Part shown: one piece after another, positions 52,434 to 61,394 of the stretch
Layout: every line of letters begins with the position of its first letter
Position numbering within the stretch: the first letter of the stretch is position 1
From: Deltaproteobacteria bacterium
GTDB taxonomy: Bacteria; Desulfobacterota; Syntrophia; Syntrophales; UBA2192
Reading direction: 5' to 3'
Assembly (NCBI GenBank): GCA_012728915.1
Contig: JAAYEC010000071.1
Location: 1-63,859 of the forward strand
DNA length: 63,859 nucleotides
Translations under genes and position numbers: made by a program
The notes under the pieces: generated by a model
The model's database searches: none
Told to the model about the DNA's origin: nothing
What the model saw: the letters and a program-made list of their open reading frames with translations, nothing else

Positions 52434-53075
52434 ATGAACTTTTTTACAAAACCCGTTTTCCTTGCCGCGGTGTTGTGCGGATTGACGCTGGGCGTGCTTT
52501 CCCCGGCCCATGCCGACATCTACCGCTACACCGACGAGAACGGGGTCATGCACATTACCAACCTGCCCACCAGCCCCGATTACAAGCTCTGGATCAAGGA
52601 GCGGCGGGTGATCATCAGGGCCGGCATTGACATGACGAAGTACGGTCCCCTGATCCAGAAGGCCTCTGACAGGTACAAAGTCGACTACTCCCTGGTCAAG
52701 GCCGTCATCAAGGCCGAGTCGAACTTTAACCACAGGGCCGTCTCGCCCAAGGGCGCCCAGGGCCTCATGCAGCTCATGCCCAAGACGGCCTCGACCCTCC
52801 AGGTCCGGGACAGCTTCGAGCCCGAGTCCAACATCGAGGGCGGCGTCAAGTACCTGCGCTATCTCATGAACGTCTACAACGGCCACCTGCCGCTGGCCCT
52901 GGCTGCCTACAACGCGGGCGAGAAGGCCGTGGCGAAATACGGCGGCATCCCCCCCTACACGGAGACGCAGGGCTACGTCAGGCGCGTCATGGCCCTCTAC
53001 AAGCAGTACAGCGCGGAGCCGAAGGAGGGCAGGACGGCGATCGTGTCCATGCGGCCCGAGGTCGTCAGCGATTAG
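52434..53075 (+). CDS. Lytic transglycosylase (Slt type) with N-terminal DUF4124
   Basis: A 213-residue exported enzyme. The signal peptide (about 1-27) ends AHA-DIY. A short DUF4124 segment follows (DIYRYTDENGVMHITNLP), then the Slt/goose-lysozyme domain (about 80-190) with catalytic Glu in VIKAESNFNHRAVSPKGAQG, LMQLMPKTAS and AAYNAGEKAVAKYGG. It cleaves peptidoglycan glycan strands to anhydro-muropeptides in the periplasm. ATG 52434 is used; a GTG nine bases earlier is possible. Confidence 0.9.
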   Translation: MNFFTKPVFLAAVLCGLTLGVLSPAHADIYRYTDENGVMHITNLPTSPDYKLWIKERRVIIRAGIDMTKYGPLIQKASDRYKVDYSLVKAVIKAESNFNHRAVSPKGAQGLMQLMPKTASTLQVRDSFEPESNIEGGVKYLRYLMNVYNGHLPLALAAYNAGEKAVAKYGGIPPYTETQGYVRRVMALYKQYSAEPKEGRTAIVSMRPEVVSD

Positions 53076-53179
53076 GGGGTCCGGTCTCGGGAATCGGAAA
53101 AGGAAAGCCCCCTTTCCCCGCTCTGAACAAGGGGGAGAAGGGGGCGTTTGCTTGCCCTGTGTCCGGTTGCTTGAGTCCG

Positions 53180-53647
53180 TTATTTAACCCGCGTCCACGT
53201 GTCCGTTCGTCCGATCAGCGAGATGCCGATGAACCCCCGGACGTTGAGGATGTCCGGTGACTCGAGCGTCATCTTGCACTTGTAGTCCTTGCCGTTTTCC
53301 GGGTCGTAGATCATCCCGTCCTCCCAGAGGTTGTCCCTGATGAAGCTGAAGTCCCGCAGGATGACGAGGCCCAGGATGGGCTGGCTCCGCTTCGCTGCAT
53401 CCGGGTTTTCACGGTCCACCTTCTGCTTGCCGGCCATGCCTTTCTTGTCGTCGGCGGGGTAGAGGGGCTCTTTCAGCCATACAATCTTGCCGTAGTACTT
53501 GCCCCCTGCCTGGTAGATCTCCACGTGTGCCGTCTGCTTGCCGTTGAGCCATTTCCCAACGACGGCATCCGGCCCTGCGGCCTGCGCCGCCGAGAGCGCG
53601 AACAGACACGCCAGAATAAAGCCCAGTGCGAATCCGGTCTTTTTCAT
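53180..53647 (-). CDS. DUF2147 family exported protein
   Basis: A 155-residue protein with a signal peptide (about 1-24, AQA-AGP). The mature domain reads VVGKWLNGKQTAHVEIYQAG, GKYYGKIVWLKEPLYP and DYKCKMTLESPDILNVRGFI, the conserved pattern of DUF2147, a lipocalin-like periplasmic beta barrel of unknown function. ATG at 53645-53647 follows AGGAGGAAG. An imperfect G/C-rich hairpin lies between it and the convergent transglycosylase gene (around 53104-53142). Confidence 0.88.
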   Translation of the reverse strand: MKKTGFALGFILACLFALSAAQAAGPDAVVGKWLNGKQTAHVEIYQAGGKYYGKIVWLKEPLYPADDKKGMAGKQKVDRENPDAAKRSQPILGLVILRDFSFIRDNLWEDGMIYDPENGKDYKCKMTLESPDILNVRGFIGISLIGRTDTWTRVK

Positions 53648-53889
53648 CTTCCTTCCTCCTCGGATGCGGTTGACGGTTCTTGACAGAAACGGTTTGATCG
53701 CGCAGGGGCGTGCCGGGTCCGACAGGGGTTGGGCCCCCGGCCGAAGGCGGAACGGGACCCCATGACGGCTGCAGCAGCCGACGGGAAGCATACCGAAGAA
53801 ACGCCCGGAAAGGAAGAAGAAAAGCTCCATTTCAGCGGCAACCGGGGAACCCGGGGTCTCCTGAGTCTCGCGACCCCGGCAGGACGCCG

Positions 53890-55242
53890 TCAGCCCTGAC
53901 CCAGCCGCTCGGAGATGGCCCGCGCGGCCAGGATGCCGCTTGCCGAAGCCTGTAGAAGGCCGCGGGTGATCCCCGCACCGTCGCCGACGGCAAAGAGGTT
54001 CGCAATCGCTGTCTCGAGCGCCTTCGAGACCTCGATACGGTTCGAGTAGAACTTGACCTCCACGCCGTAGAGCAGCGTGTGGCGCGAACTGACACCCGGG
54101 GCAAGGCTGTCCATGGCCTGGAGCATCTCGATGATGTTCTTGAGGTGCCGGTAGGGGAAAACGAAGCTCAAATCGCCGGGGGTCGCCGCAGCCAGCGTGG
54201 GCCTCGTGAGGCACTTGGCGATTCGTTCCCTCGTGGAGCGGCGCCCCTGGAGGAGATCGCCCAGCCTCTGCACGATGACCCCCTGTCCCAGCAGGTTGGC
54301 CAGCTGGGCGATGTAGCGGCCGTACGCGATGGGGTCGTCAAAGGGTTCCGTGAAGGAGCTGCTCACGAGGATGGCGAAATTGGTGTTGTCGGATTTCTTC
54401 GATGCGTAGCTGTGGCCGTTCACGGTGACGAGCCCCTCGTTGCTCTCGACCACCACCTCCCCGTAGGGGTTCATGCAGAAGGTGCGCACCCGGTCGTCGA
54501 AGCTCTTCGAGTAGTAGACCAGCTTGGATTCGTAGCTCACGTCGGTCAACGGCTTGAGAACCGTGGCGGGCAGCTCGACGCGGACGCCGATGTCGACGGC
54601 GCTGGCCCTCGTCCGGATCCCCAGGGCCCTTGCCTCCCGTTTCATCCAGGAAGCCCCCGAGCGGCCCGGCGCCGCGATCACGTGGCGGCCGTAGCGGGTC
54701 TCGCCGTCGGCGAGCTTGACCCCGATGATCCGTCCCTCCTGGGCCAGCAGCGACTCCACGCGGCAGTCCGTGCAGATCTCGATCTTTCCGGCCAGCGATT
54801 CATACATGCGGCCCAGCACGTCGATGCAGTTCTCCGTCCCGATGTGGCGTATCCGGGAGGGGATGAACTCCAGCCCTGCCAGCCTAGCCTTCTCGCCCAG
54901 CTCCTCCCCCTCGGGGGAGAGATCGCCGAAGAGCCGGTCCGGGGCCCCGTGCTCGACGTAGAGGCGGTCCGCCTCCTGGAGAAGATCGTAGAGGGATTTG
55001 ACGTCGAGGAAATCGCCGAGATTCCCGCCCACCTCCGTGGAAAGGGTCAGCTTGCCGTCGCTGTAAGCCCCTGCGCCGCCCCAGCCGCAGAGCATGTCGC
55101 CCGCGCAGCTGCGGCTGCGCTCCCCGATGCCTTTCCCCTGCTCGAGAAGGAGGACATCCCTTGCGCCCCCTTCAGCCAGTGTCAGCGCCGCAAAGATCCC
55201 CGCAGGCCCGCCGCCGACGATGATAACCTCGTACTCCTTCAT
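53890..55242 (-). CDS. FAD-dependent oxidoreductase (COG2509-like)
   Basis: A 450-residue flavoprotein: N-terminal dinucleotide motif VIIVGGGPAGIFAALTLAEG and acidic ribose ligand (LLLEQGKG), RSCAGDMLCGWGGAGAYSDG near residue 45, GRHVIAAPGRSGASW and the C-terminal FAD motif NLFAVGDGAGITRGLLQAS. This set matches the uncharacterised FAD-dependent dehydrogenase group COG2509, related to HI0933/GidA proteins. The WGGAGAYSDGK segment is distinctive of that group. Substrate is unknown. The ATG at 55240-55242 is used; downstream of it the neighbouring gene ends after 65 bases. Confidence 0.82.
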   Translation of the reverse strand: MKEYEVIIVGGGPAGIFAALTLAEGGARDVLLLEQGKGIGERSRSCAGDMLCGWGGAGAYSDGKLTLSTEVGGNLGDFLDVKSLYDLLQEADRLYVEHGAPDRLFGDLSPEGEELGEKARLAGLEFIPSRIRHIGTENCIDVLGRMYESLAGKIEICTDCRVESLLAQEGRIIGVKLADGETRYGRHVIAAPGRSGASWMKREARALGIRTRASAVDIGVRVELPATVLKPLTDVSYESKLVYYSKSFDDRVRTFCMNPYGEVVVESNEGLVTVNGHSYASKKSDNTNFAILVSSSFTEPFDDPIAYGRYIAQLANLLGQGVIVQRLGDLLQGRRSTRERIAKCLTRPTLAAATPGDLSFVFPYRHLKNIIEMLQAMDSLAPGVSSRHTLLYGVEVKFYSNRIEVSKALETAIANLFAVGDGAGITRGLLQASASGILAARAISERLGQG

Positions 55243-55306
55243 TCCGGCCTCCCGGAGGGAAATGTCTCGACCTCTCGTGTTGTGCATGGACCGTGCCCGC
55301 GGCCGG

Positions 55307-56065
55307 TCATGGAAGGTCCGCTAGCGCGTTGACCCGGGCCGTGACGATGTTGAGCTCGCCAAAAAGACCGAGGACCGCGCCGGGGTTCAGCGAGAGCGAC
55401 GGCATGAACACCGCCGCGAAATGGTGCCGGCCGTCCAGGGAGGTCCCCGGGTTTTGCACGATCCCTGTCAGGCAGTTGATTCCGTGCCGCTCGGCAGCCG
55501 CCCCGAGGAGTTCCCCCTGTATTCCGCCCTGGAAAGGAAGAAAAATCAGGAGAGAGGCGCCGCGGCTTCGTGCCGCGCCTTTCCCGAGCAACGTTTCGCA
55601 GTCGACCCGGATATCGTCGTAGGGGTCGAGAAAAATCAGGTCGTACGGGTCGCTTGTGTCCAATATATCACAGCCGGACCGGATTTGCAGCGTCTCGGCC
55701 GTGCCGGCGGGGAAACTCGCAAGGGCTTCCGGGTTTGTGTCGAACAGGAACGGCCTGAGATGCCCCTCAGCAGCCAGGCCTGCGAGGGTCACGCTTCCCG
55801 CGTACCTCCCGCGGGCCAGGAAAGGCTCCTGGAGCCTGCGGAAGGTCGGGACATGGAAACGCTCGCGGATCCGCTCCGCGAGCGCGGCGGCGATGTTGTA
55901 CTCCGGAAATCCGCAGAACGTGTCGGCATACCGCAGGGGAGCCCCTTCGTTGTGCCGGCGCAGGAACCGGACGATCTCCACGAGCCAGCCGTGCTTGAGC
56001 AGGTCTCCAAGGTTGCCGGGATTGTATCGTACCCGATTCGGTTCTTGCCTTGAGCCCTTTGCCAT
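55307..56065 (-). CDS. RlmJ-like SAM-dependent methyltransferase
   Basis: A 252-residue protein starting with NPGNLGDLLKHGWLVEIVRF, similar to the GNHADVLKH entry of the 23S rRNA m6A methyltransferase RlmJ. SAM-site-like YADTFCGFPEYN follows. The catalytic position reads DLIFLDPYDDI, where RlmJ has DPPY: one Pro is replaced. So it may modify a different target or be catalytically altered. Toward the C-terminus GRHHFAAVFMPSL is conserved-looking. It is a single gene. Confidence 0.65.
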   Translation of the reverse strand: MAKGSRQEPNRVRYNPGNLGDLLKHGWLVEIVRFLRRHNEGAPLRYADTFCGFPEYNIAAALAERIRERFHVPTFRRLQEPFLARGRYAGSVTLAGLAAEGHLRPFLFDTNPEALASFPAGTAETLQIRSGCDILDTSDPYDLIFLDPYDDIRVDCETLLGKGAARSRGASLLIFLPFQGGIQGELLGAAAERHGINCLTGIVQNPGTSLDGRHHFAAVFMPSLSLNPGAVLGLFGELNIVTARVNALADLP

Positions 56066-56089
56066 ATGCCGTCAGCTGCGGCGCAGCCG

Positions 56090-56359
56090 CTAATACCCAA
56101 AATACGCCTGCATCCACGTCCTCTTCATCATCGTGAAGTACGCCTCCGGCAGCGTCCCGTGCAGTCCGGGGACACTCTCGAAAAAACTCCGGTAGCCCTC
56201 CTGCCGGCGCTTCACCGCCAGCATTCGGCGGAATTCCGCCATGTCGCAGGCGGGATCGAGGATCTTCCGGCCGATCCCCCGTCCGCTCACGAGGGCAAAG
56301 GGGACGCCCTGGCCGGAGGCCCTCGAGGCGAGGCCCGCCGCATCGCCTGCCTGTTTCAT
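56090..56359 (-). CDS. Protein of unknown function, last gene of the 5'-nucleotidase operon
   Basis: An 89-residue soluble protein. It starts KQAGDAAGLASRASGQGVPF and contains CDMAEFRRMLAVKRRQEGYR with a single Cys and a hydrophobic C-terminus (TMMKRTWMQAYFGY). I recognise no family. Its ATG overlaps the stop of the preceding 72-residue gene by four bases (ATGA at 56356-56359), so the two are translated together. Confidence 0.6.
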   Translation of the reverse strand: MKQAGDAAGLASRASGQGVPFALVSGRGIGRKILDPACDMAEFRRMLAVKRRQEGYRSFFESVPGLHGTLPEAYFTMMKRTWMQAYFGY

Positions 56360-56574
56360 TCGCCAGGCTTGGCCGTGAAGATCCGCGTTCCGTCGCGCAG
56401 CGACCCCTCGAGGCCGATATCGAAGCCGGAGGCATCACGCACGGCCAGATCGCCGGCCTCGGCGGCATCGTAGAGGGCTTGATCGCAGGCGATGAGGGCG
56501 TGCTTTACCTTCATGCCCCGATGGAGCGTGACCCCGCGTCCGTTGACGTAAACGGTGATCCTGTCTTCGCTCAT
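56356..56574 (-). CDS. Small ubiquitin-like-fold protein of unknown function
   Basis: A 72-residue protein reading RITVYVNGRGVTLHRGMKVK, HALIACDQALYDAAEAG and GSLRDGTRIFTAKPGE. The pattern (beta strand, VNG turn, helix, DG turn, strand) resembles a ThiS/ferredoxin-like beta-grasp fold, but no Fe-S cysteines or C-terminal GG are present. It overlaps the 5'-nucleotidase stop by four bases and precedes another unknown gene with the same overlap. Confidence 0.6.
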   Translation of the reverse strand: MSEDRITVYVNGRGVTLHRGMKVKHALIACDQALYDAAEAGDLAVRDASGFDIGLEGSLRDGTRIFTAKPGE

Positions 56575-58073
56575 GGCGTCACCACAATCCTTCCTTCCGT
56601 TCGGGGGGACACGGGAGAGTGTTTCTTGAGGTACTCCAGGAATGCGTCCCTCACGTTGTCTCCGATGACGGCGTTCCTTCCCTCGCGGAACACGCCGAAT
56701 CGGTCGCCGCCCGCGGCGAGGAAATCGTTGGTCGTCACCCGGTAGGTGCGCGACGGCTCCGCCGGCGTGCCGCCGACGGCCAGTTCCTTCACGCGGGAGC
56801 CCTCGGGAGCCGACAGGTCGTAGACGACCCTGAGGCCCGAAACCTGCAGCATGCCGTCCGTCCTCGCGTTCTGCTCGAGGATGCTCACGAGCTGCGCCCC
56901 CGTGAGGTCCATGGTCATGAGGTTGTTGTCGAAGGGCAGCAGCATGAAGACCTGCTCCAGCGAGATCGTTCCCCTCGGGAGGGTCGTGCGGATGCCCCCG
57001 TTGTTCTGGACCGCCACGTCCGCCCCGGTGGCCCATCGCATCGCGTCGCAGACGAGGTTGCCGAGATTGGACTCGAAGGGCCGCTTGGCCAGATCGACGC
57101 GGGTCTCCCCGACGGCACGTCCGAATTCCTCGCGGATCTGATCGTCGTAGGTTTTGATGACTGCCGCCACGGCGGCGTCGACGGGGTCGCCGGGGCCCGC
57201 CTTGACCTTTCGCAGGATCCGCTTTTCGGGGCAACGGACCACTCTTCGCGACTCCCTGTCCACGGCGATCGCCAGCACCCCGAGCTGTTGCCCGTAGTAG
57301 CCGGCCTGGACGATCCGCGTCGCTCCGACCGTCACGGCGGTTTTCACCTCCGTGTGGCTGTGGCCTCCCACGATCAGGTCGATCCCTTCGACCTTCGAGG
57401 CCAATTCCCTGTCCTCGTCGAGCCCCAGGTGCGACAGGACGACGACGGGGCCGGCCCCTTCCTTCCTGAGCTTCGCGATGAGCCCCGGAAGGACCTTCTC
57501 GACGGCAGCCACCCTGAACCCTTTCAGGTTTTCCGGCTTGGTGGCGTAGTGCGTCTCGGGGGTGGTGATCCCGATGACGGCAATCTTCAGCCCCTTCTTC
57601 CGGATGAGGATATAGGGTTTCACGCCCGGCAGGAGCGCACCCCGCTCGTCGAGGATGTTGGCCGAGAGGAACGGGAAGGACGCCGCCTTCCGAAGGTCCT
57701 GAAAGGCCTCCATCCCCCAGTCGAACTCGTGGTTGCCCACGGTCATGGCGTCGAACCCCATGCGGTTCATGGTTTCGATGACGGGCCTGCCGCGGAAGAG
57801 GTTCGAGATCGGCGTCCCCTGGAACATGTCCCCGGCCGAGAGCAGAATCGTTCCCTTCGGGTTCTTTTCCCGTTCCTCGGCGACCATTTTCGCGATCCGG
57901 GCCATCCCCCCCGTCGCCGGCTTGCCTTCCTTGCCCGGTTTCGGAAGGAGGTTGCCGTGGAAGTCATTGATGTGGAGGATCGTCAGATCGACGGTTTCGG
58001 CGGCGGCAGGGGAGAACAACGCGGATGCGAGCAACAGGAAAAGCGTGAGCCGGAACAAGGGGGCTTTTTGCAT
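56571..58073 (-). CDS. Exported 5'-nucleotidase / 2',3'-cyclic phosphodiesterase (UshA-like)
   Basis: A 500-residue periplasmic enzyme with a signal peptide (about 1-26, SPAAA-ETV). The metallophosphatase domain has DLTILHINDFHGNLLP, SAGDMFQGTP, MTVGNHEFDWG and IVGGHSHTEV, which hold two divalent metals. The C-terminal nucleotide-binding domain contains ESNLGNLVCDAMRWAT, NNGGIRTTLPRG and TNDFLAAGGDRFGVF. It dephosphorylates nucleotides outside the cytoplasm to salvage nucleosides and phosphate. Two unknown small genes are translationally coupled after it. Confidence 0.93.
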   Translation of the reverse strand: MQKAPLFRLTLFLLLASALFSPAAAETVDLTILHINDFHGNLLPKPGKEGKPATGGMARIAKMVAEEREKNPKGTILLSAGDMFQGTPISNLFRGRPVIETMNRMGFDAMTVGNHEFDWGMEAFQDLRKAASFPFLSANILDERGALLPGVKPYILIRKKGLKIAVIGITTPETHYATKPENLKGFRVAAVEKVLPGLIAKLRKEGAGPVVVLSHLGLDEDRELASKVEGIDLIVGGHSHTEVKTAVTVGATRIVQAGYYGQQLGVLAIAVDRESRRVVRCPEKRILRKVKAGPGDPVDAAVAAVIKTYDDQIREEFGRAVGETRVDLAKRPFESNLGNLVCDAMRWATGADVAVQNNGGIRTTLPRGTISLEQVFMLLPFDNNLMTMDLTGAQLVSILEQNARTDGMLQVSGLRVVYDLSAPEGSRVKELAVGGTPAEPSRTYRVTTNDFLAAGGDRFGVFREGRNAVIGDNVRDAFLEYLKKHSPVSPRTEGRIVVTP

Positions 58074-58184
58074 GAAGACGCACCATCCTCGGCAGATTTT
58101 TTCCGGGGCGACGGAGCGATTGACGGCTCCTGCCGCTCGGTTCAATTTAATGAACGGGACGTACCGGATCAAGAAAAAACGCCG

Positions 58185-59300
58185 TTATTTCTTCAGCCGT
58201 TCCTTGAGCTTCCTGATCCTCCGGTAGGATTCGTCGATCCGCTCCAGGGGGATGGCGCCATTGGCGACAAGGGACCGGATCGTCGCGACGGCCCGGGCTG
58301 CGATATCTTCCTCGTAGACGGAATTGTTGGCGAACAGCAGGATGTCCACACCCGCGAGGATCGCCCGGCGTATCGTCGTCTCGAGGCGATAGCGGTCTGC
58401 AATGGCCTTCATCTGCAGGTCATCGGAGATCACGACGCCGTCGTAGCCCATCTGCCGCCGCAGAAGGTCGTTGAGGGTCTTGTCCGAGAGGGTGGCCGGC
58501 CAATCGGGGTCGAGCGTTTTGTTGTAGATGTGCGCTGTCATGACCATGTCGACGTTTCCCAGCCGGATCAGGTTTTGAAAGGGTTCGAGCTCCACGGCGG
58601 ACCACCGGCCCGTCACGTCGACGAACCCCTCGTGGGTGTCTCCTGCCGAGCTGCCGTGTCCCGGGAAGTGCTTCGGGGCCGTGAGGACCCCGTGACGACG
58701 ATGGGCATCGATGACGGCCGCCGCGTGGCGGGTCACCGTGTCGGGGTTGCGCGAGAAGCTCCGCTCGAGTTTTCCGACAACCGGGTTGTCCGGGTTGACG
58801 TCGAGGTCCGCCACGGGGGCAAAATTGAGATTGATGCCGAGCCCCGCAAGGGTCTTTGCCGTGGTCTCCGCCTGTCCTGCCGTCTTGCCGGGATCGCCGC
58901 CGGCTGCGAGACGCTTCTGGGAAAGGGTCGGGGGGAAGCCCGCCTTTTCCTTGAGACGTGTGATCCGGCCTCCTTCCTGGTCGACGGCAATGAACAGGGG
59001 CGTCCCTGCCGTTTTCCGCAGCGAAGCGGCGAGGGCTCCGAGCTGCCCGGGCGATTCGATATTGCGGCCCCAGGTGCGGGAGGGCACGTCGTAGTCGAAG
59101 AGGATCACCCCGCCGATATGACGCTCTCGGATGTCCCGCGCAATGGGGTCCCGATCCGAAACGGAGAGACCCCGGAACCCCACCATGATCATCTGGCCGA
59201 TCTTTTCCTCGAGGCCTGGCCCCGGCCCGGGACCGGCAGCCTCGGGCGCGGCCCCCGCAAGGAGGGAGAACGCGATCCATGCACAGAGCAGATGCCGCAT
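58185..59300 (-). CDS. Exported GH3 beta-N-acetylhexosaminidase (NagZ-like)
   Basis: A 371-residue GH3 enzyme. Unlike cytoplasmic NagZ it has a signal peptide (about 1-22), so it acts in the periplasm or outside. The general acid loop KHFPGHGSSAGDTHEGF is the NagZ signature (Asp-His dyad), and GYDGVVISDDLQMKAI contains the catalytic Asp nucleophile. LFIAVDQEGGRITRL and INLNFAPVADLDVNP complete the fold. It removes terminal N-acetylglucosamine, as in peptidoglycan recycling. It lies 111 bases upstream of the nucleotidase gene. Confidence 0.92.
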   Translation of the reverse strand: MRHLLCAWIAFSLLAGAAPEAAGPGPGPGLEEKIGQMIMVGFRGLSVSDRDPIARDIRERHIGGVILFDYDVPSRTWGRNIESPGQLGALAASLRKTAGTPLFIAVDQEGGRITRLKEKAGFPPTLSQKRLAAGGDPGKTAGQAETTAKTLAGLGINLNFAPVADLDVNPDNPVVGKLERSFSRNPDTVTRHAAAVIDAHRRHGVLTAPKHFPGHGSSAGDTHEGFVDVTGRWSAVELEPFQNLIRLGNVDMVMTAHIYNKTLDPDWPATLSDKTLNDLLRRQMGYDGVVISDDLQMKAIADRYRLETTIRRAILAGVDILLFANNSVYEEDIAARAVATIRSLVANGAIPLERIDESYRRIRKLKERLKK

Positions 59301-59368
59301 GGGGACCTTTTACCGGATAAGCGCGCAAAAAGATAGGGGGATCCTGCGGGAACGAAGCAAGATTTCTG

Positions 59369-59396
59369 TTGATTGTCGCGGCCTCGTGGTTATATT
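59369..59396 (+). promoter_or_regulatory. Candidate promoter of the NAPE-PLD-like gene
   Basis: TTGATT (59369-59374) and TATATT (59391-59396) are separated by 16 bases, 48 bases before the GTG start. Confidence 0.5.
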
Positions 59397-59444
59397 TAGA
59401 TCACTTGGCCCGTTCCGAACAAGAGGGGACAGGGGGGGACGACA

Positions 59445-60491
59445 GTGCGAATACCATGGATCCTGATCACCGCCATCACCCTTCTCGCGGTCGTTTCCGC
59501 CGGTCCCGCCCCGGCACGGGGGCAGGCGAAGGACATTGAGGCGCTGGCCCGTGAAAGGGCCCATCACGCCAACCCGGGGTTTCGCAACCCCTGGATGACG
59601 GAAGAGCGGGCGGGAGAAACCCTGAGGCTTCTCGAGTGGAAGATCAGCACCAACCCCTACCGGAAGGAAAAGAGGCAGAGGCCCTACTTTCCCGTCACGA
59701 AGCCCGACGTGGCCTCGATCCTGAAAGCCGAGGACTCCGTCACCTACCTTGGGCACGCAACGCTCTGGCTGAGGGTAAACGGCCAGAATATCCTGACCGA
59801 CCCCGTCTTCGGGGACATCCTGTATTTCATTGACCGCTACGCGCCCTTTCCCCTGCTGCCCGAGGAACTCCCCCCGGTCCAGGTCGTCCTCATTTCGCAC
59901 AGTCACTACGATCATCTCGACAAGGACAGCGTCCGGAAGATCGGCGCGGGGCCCCTCTACCTCACGCCGATGGGCTACCGCGATTGGTTCGAAGACGTCC
60001 TGCCCGGCGCCAGGGTCATCGAGCTCGACTGGTTCCAGAAGTACACGATCCACGGCGTCACCTACCGGCTGCTTCCCGTGCAGCACTGGACGAAGCGGAC
60101 GCCCTGGGATACGAACAGGCGCCTGTGGGGCTCCTGGCTCGTCGAATCGGCGAACCGGAAGATATACTTTGCGGGGGATTCCGGGTACTTCCCGGGATTC
60201 GCCGAATACGGCCGCAAGTTCGGTCCCATGGATGCGGCGTTATTGCCGATCGGGGCCTATGAGCCGCGCTGGTTCATGTCGGTCTACCATCTGGATCCCG
60301 ACGAGGCCGTGAAGGCGTACAGGGAACTTCGGGCAGAGGTGCTCATCCCCCAGCAATGGGGTGTATTCGACCTGACGGACGAGCCGATGGACATGCCGGC
60401 CCGGGACTATCGGAAGGCCGCCCAAAAGGCGGGGCTGACGGAGCAACAGGCCCCGATCGTTCCGCACGGCGGCACCTATTTTCTGCCCTGA
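59445..60491 (+). CDS. Exported metallo-beta-lactamase-fold hydrolase (NAPE-PLD/UlaG-like)
   Basis: A 348-residue protein with a GTG start and a signal peptide or anchor (about 1-27). The metal motif is LISHSHYDHLD, followed by PLYLTPMGYRDWF, VQHWTKRTPWDTNRRLWGSW (where NAPE-PLD proteins have their HW and WGS motifs) and YFAGDSGYFPGFAEYG. PHGGTYFLP closes the chain. The family includes N-acylphosphatidylethanolamine phospholipase D and the lactonase UlaG. A phospholipid-like substrate in the envelope is plausible, given the signal. Confidence 0.85.
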   Translation: MRIPWILITAITLLAVVSAGPAPARGQAKDIEALARERAHHANPGFRNPWMTEERAGETLRLLEWKISTNPYRKEKRQRPYFPVTKPDVASILKAEDSVTYLGHATLWLRVNGQNILTDPVFGDILYFIDRYAPFPLLPEELPPVQVVLISHSHYDHLDKDSVRKIGAGPLYLTPMGYRDWFEDVLPGARVIELDWFQKYTIHGVTYRLLPVQHWTKRTPWDTNRRLWGSWLVESANRKIYFAGDSGYFPGFAEYGRKFGPMDAALLPIGAYEPRWFMSVYHLDPDEAVKAYRELRAEVLIPQQWGVFDLTDEPMDMPARDYRKAAQKAGLTEQQAPIVPHGGTYFLP

Positions 60492-60619
60492 TATGCCCAG
60501 GCCAGTAAAAAAGAGAGGGGAAGGGGATAAAGGGCAAGAAGATGCGTGGCTGAGAACTCCCGGGCGCGGGAATTCGAAAGGCTGCGCCGATCGTCTCACC
60601 TTCTCGACTCCCTGTCTTT

Positions 60620-60886
60620 TCACAGGACGATTTTCACGGCGGGGTGCCTGCGCAGGCCTTCGTAGATCTCGAGTCGGCACTCTTCGCTTGCGACGACGAT
60701 ATCCACGTTCAGGCAGTGGTACCTTCCGGTCACGCTGCGATTCGACGGGGTGACGGTGTGGGGGCGCTCCTGGATCACCTCGGCAATGGCGCTCCGCAGA
60801 CGCTCCATGTCCGTCCCGATGACTTTGTAGCCCCAGGGGCAGGGATAATCAATTTCGGGCCCGCGGCCCCGGCGGTTGATGATCAA
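60620..60886 (-). CDS. DUF493 (YbeD-like) protein
   Basis: An 88-residue DUF493 protein: IDYPCPWGYKVIGTDMERLR, then HTVTPSNRSVTGRYHCLNVD and REIYEGLRRHPAVK-like end (LEIYEGLRRHPAVKIVL). The fold is an ACT-like alpha/beta sandwich; E. coli YbeD sits near lipoate genes and its role is unclear. The start is a TTG. It stands alone. The 205 bases before the next gene show only a small hairpin, GGGTCTCCCG-TTT-CCGGGAGACCC (61031-61054). Confidence 0.85.
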   Translation of the reverse strand: MIINRRGRGPEIDYPCPWGYKVIGTDMERLRSAIAEVIQERPHTVTPSNRSVTGRYHCLNVDIVVASEECRLEIYEGLRRHPAVKIVL

Positions 60887-61091
60887 GGCTCTACCCCGGA
60901 TTCGTCTCGGCTCATAAAATCCGGCGGCAGGCTTCTGTCACGGGTATCCGCGTCCCTTGCATGCACAACTGCGCACGCGGCCATCCGGATGACAATCCTA
61001 TTGCGGAACGGGAGCCGATGAAACGTTCGGGGGTCTCCCGTTTCCGGGAGACCCCGATGTCCTGCGGTTGTTGCGAGAAAAAATCCGAGGT

Positions 61092-61394
61092 CTAGTAACG
61101 GGGCCTTCCGCCGCCGCCGGGACGCCGCATTCCGCCGCCGCGACCGTCGTCCTGGCGGGGACGCGCCTCGTTGACATTCAGCTTCCGCCCCTTCAGATCC
61201 TTTCCGTTCATCCCGCTGATGGCAGCCTGGGCCTGCTCAGCAGAGCCCATTTCGACAAAGCCGAAACCTTTTGATTGTCCGCTCATCTTGTCCTTGATGA
61301 TCGTCACGGTCTCAACCTGCCCGAACGCTTCGAACGCCTGCTTGAGATCCTCTTCCGTGACACTGTAAGGCATGTTCCCGACGTAAATCTTCAT
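61092..61394 (-). CDS. RRM-type RNA-binding protein (paralogue)
   Basis: A 100-residue RRM protein with Gly/Arg-rich tail. RNP2 is KIYVGNMP and RNP1 is KGFGFVEM. The tail (DDGRGGGMRRPGGGGRPRY) is longer and richer in RGG-like repeats than in the 15.2-kb paralogue. ATG follows CCAGGAGA. It lies 139 bases downstream of a DEAD-box helicase gene on the same strand, the common cold-shock/RNA-remodelling pairing. Confidence 0.93.
   Translation of the reverse strand: MKIYVGNMPYSVTEEDLKQAFEAFGQVETVTIIKDKMSGQSKGFGFVEMGSAEQAQAAISGMNGKDLKGRKLNVNEARPRQDDGRGGGMRRPGGGGRPRY

Noticed and set aside
56619-59336. A 905-codon open frame antisense to the nucleotidase and NagZ-like genes
   Set aside because: Same cause: an antisense shadow with low-complexity Arg/Gly/Asp/His-rich composition and no motifs.
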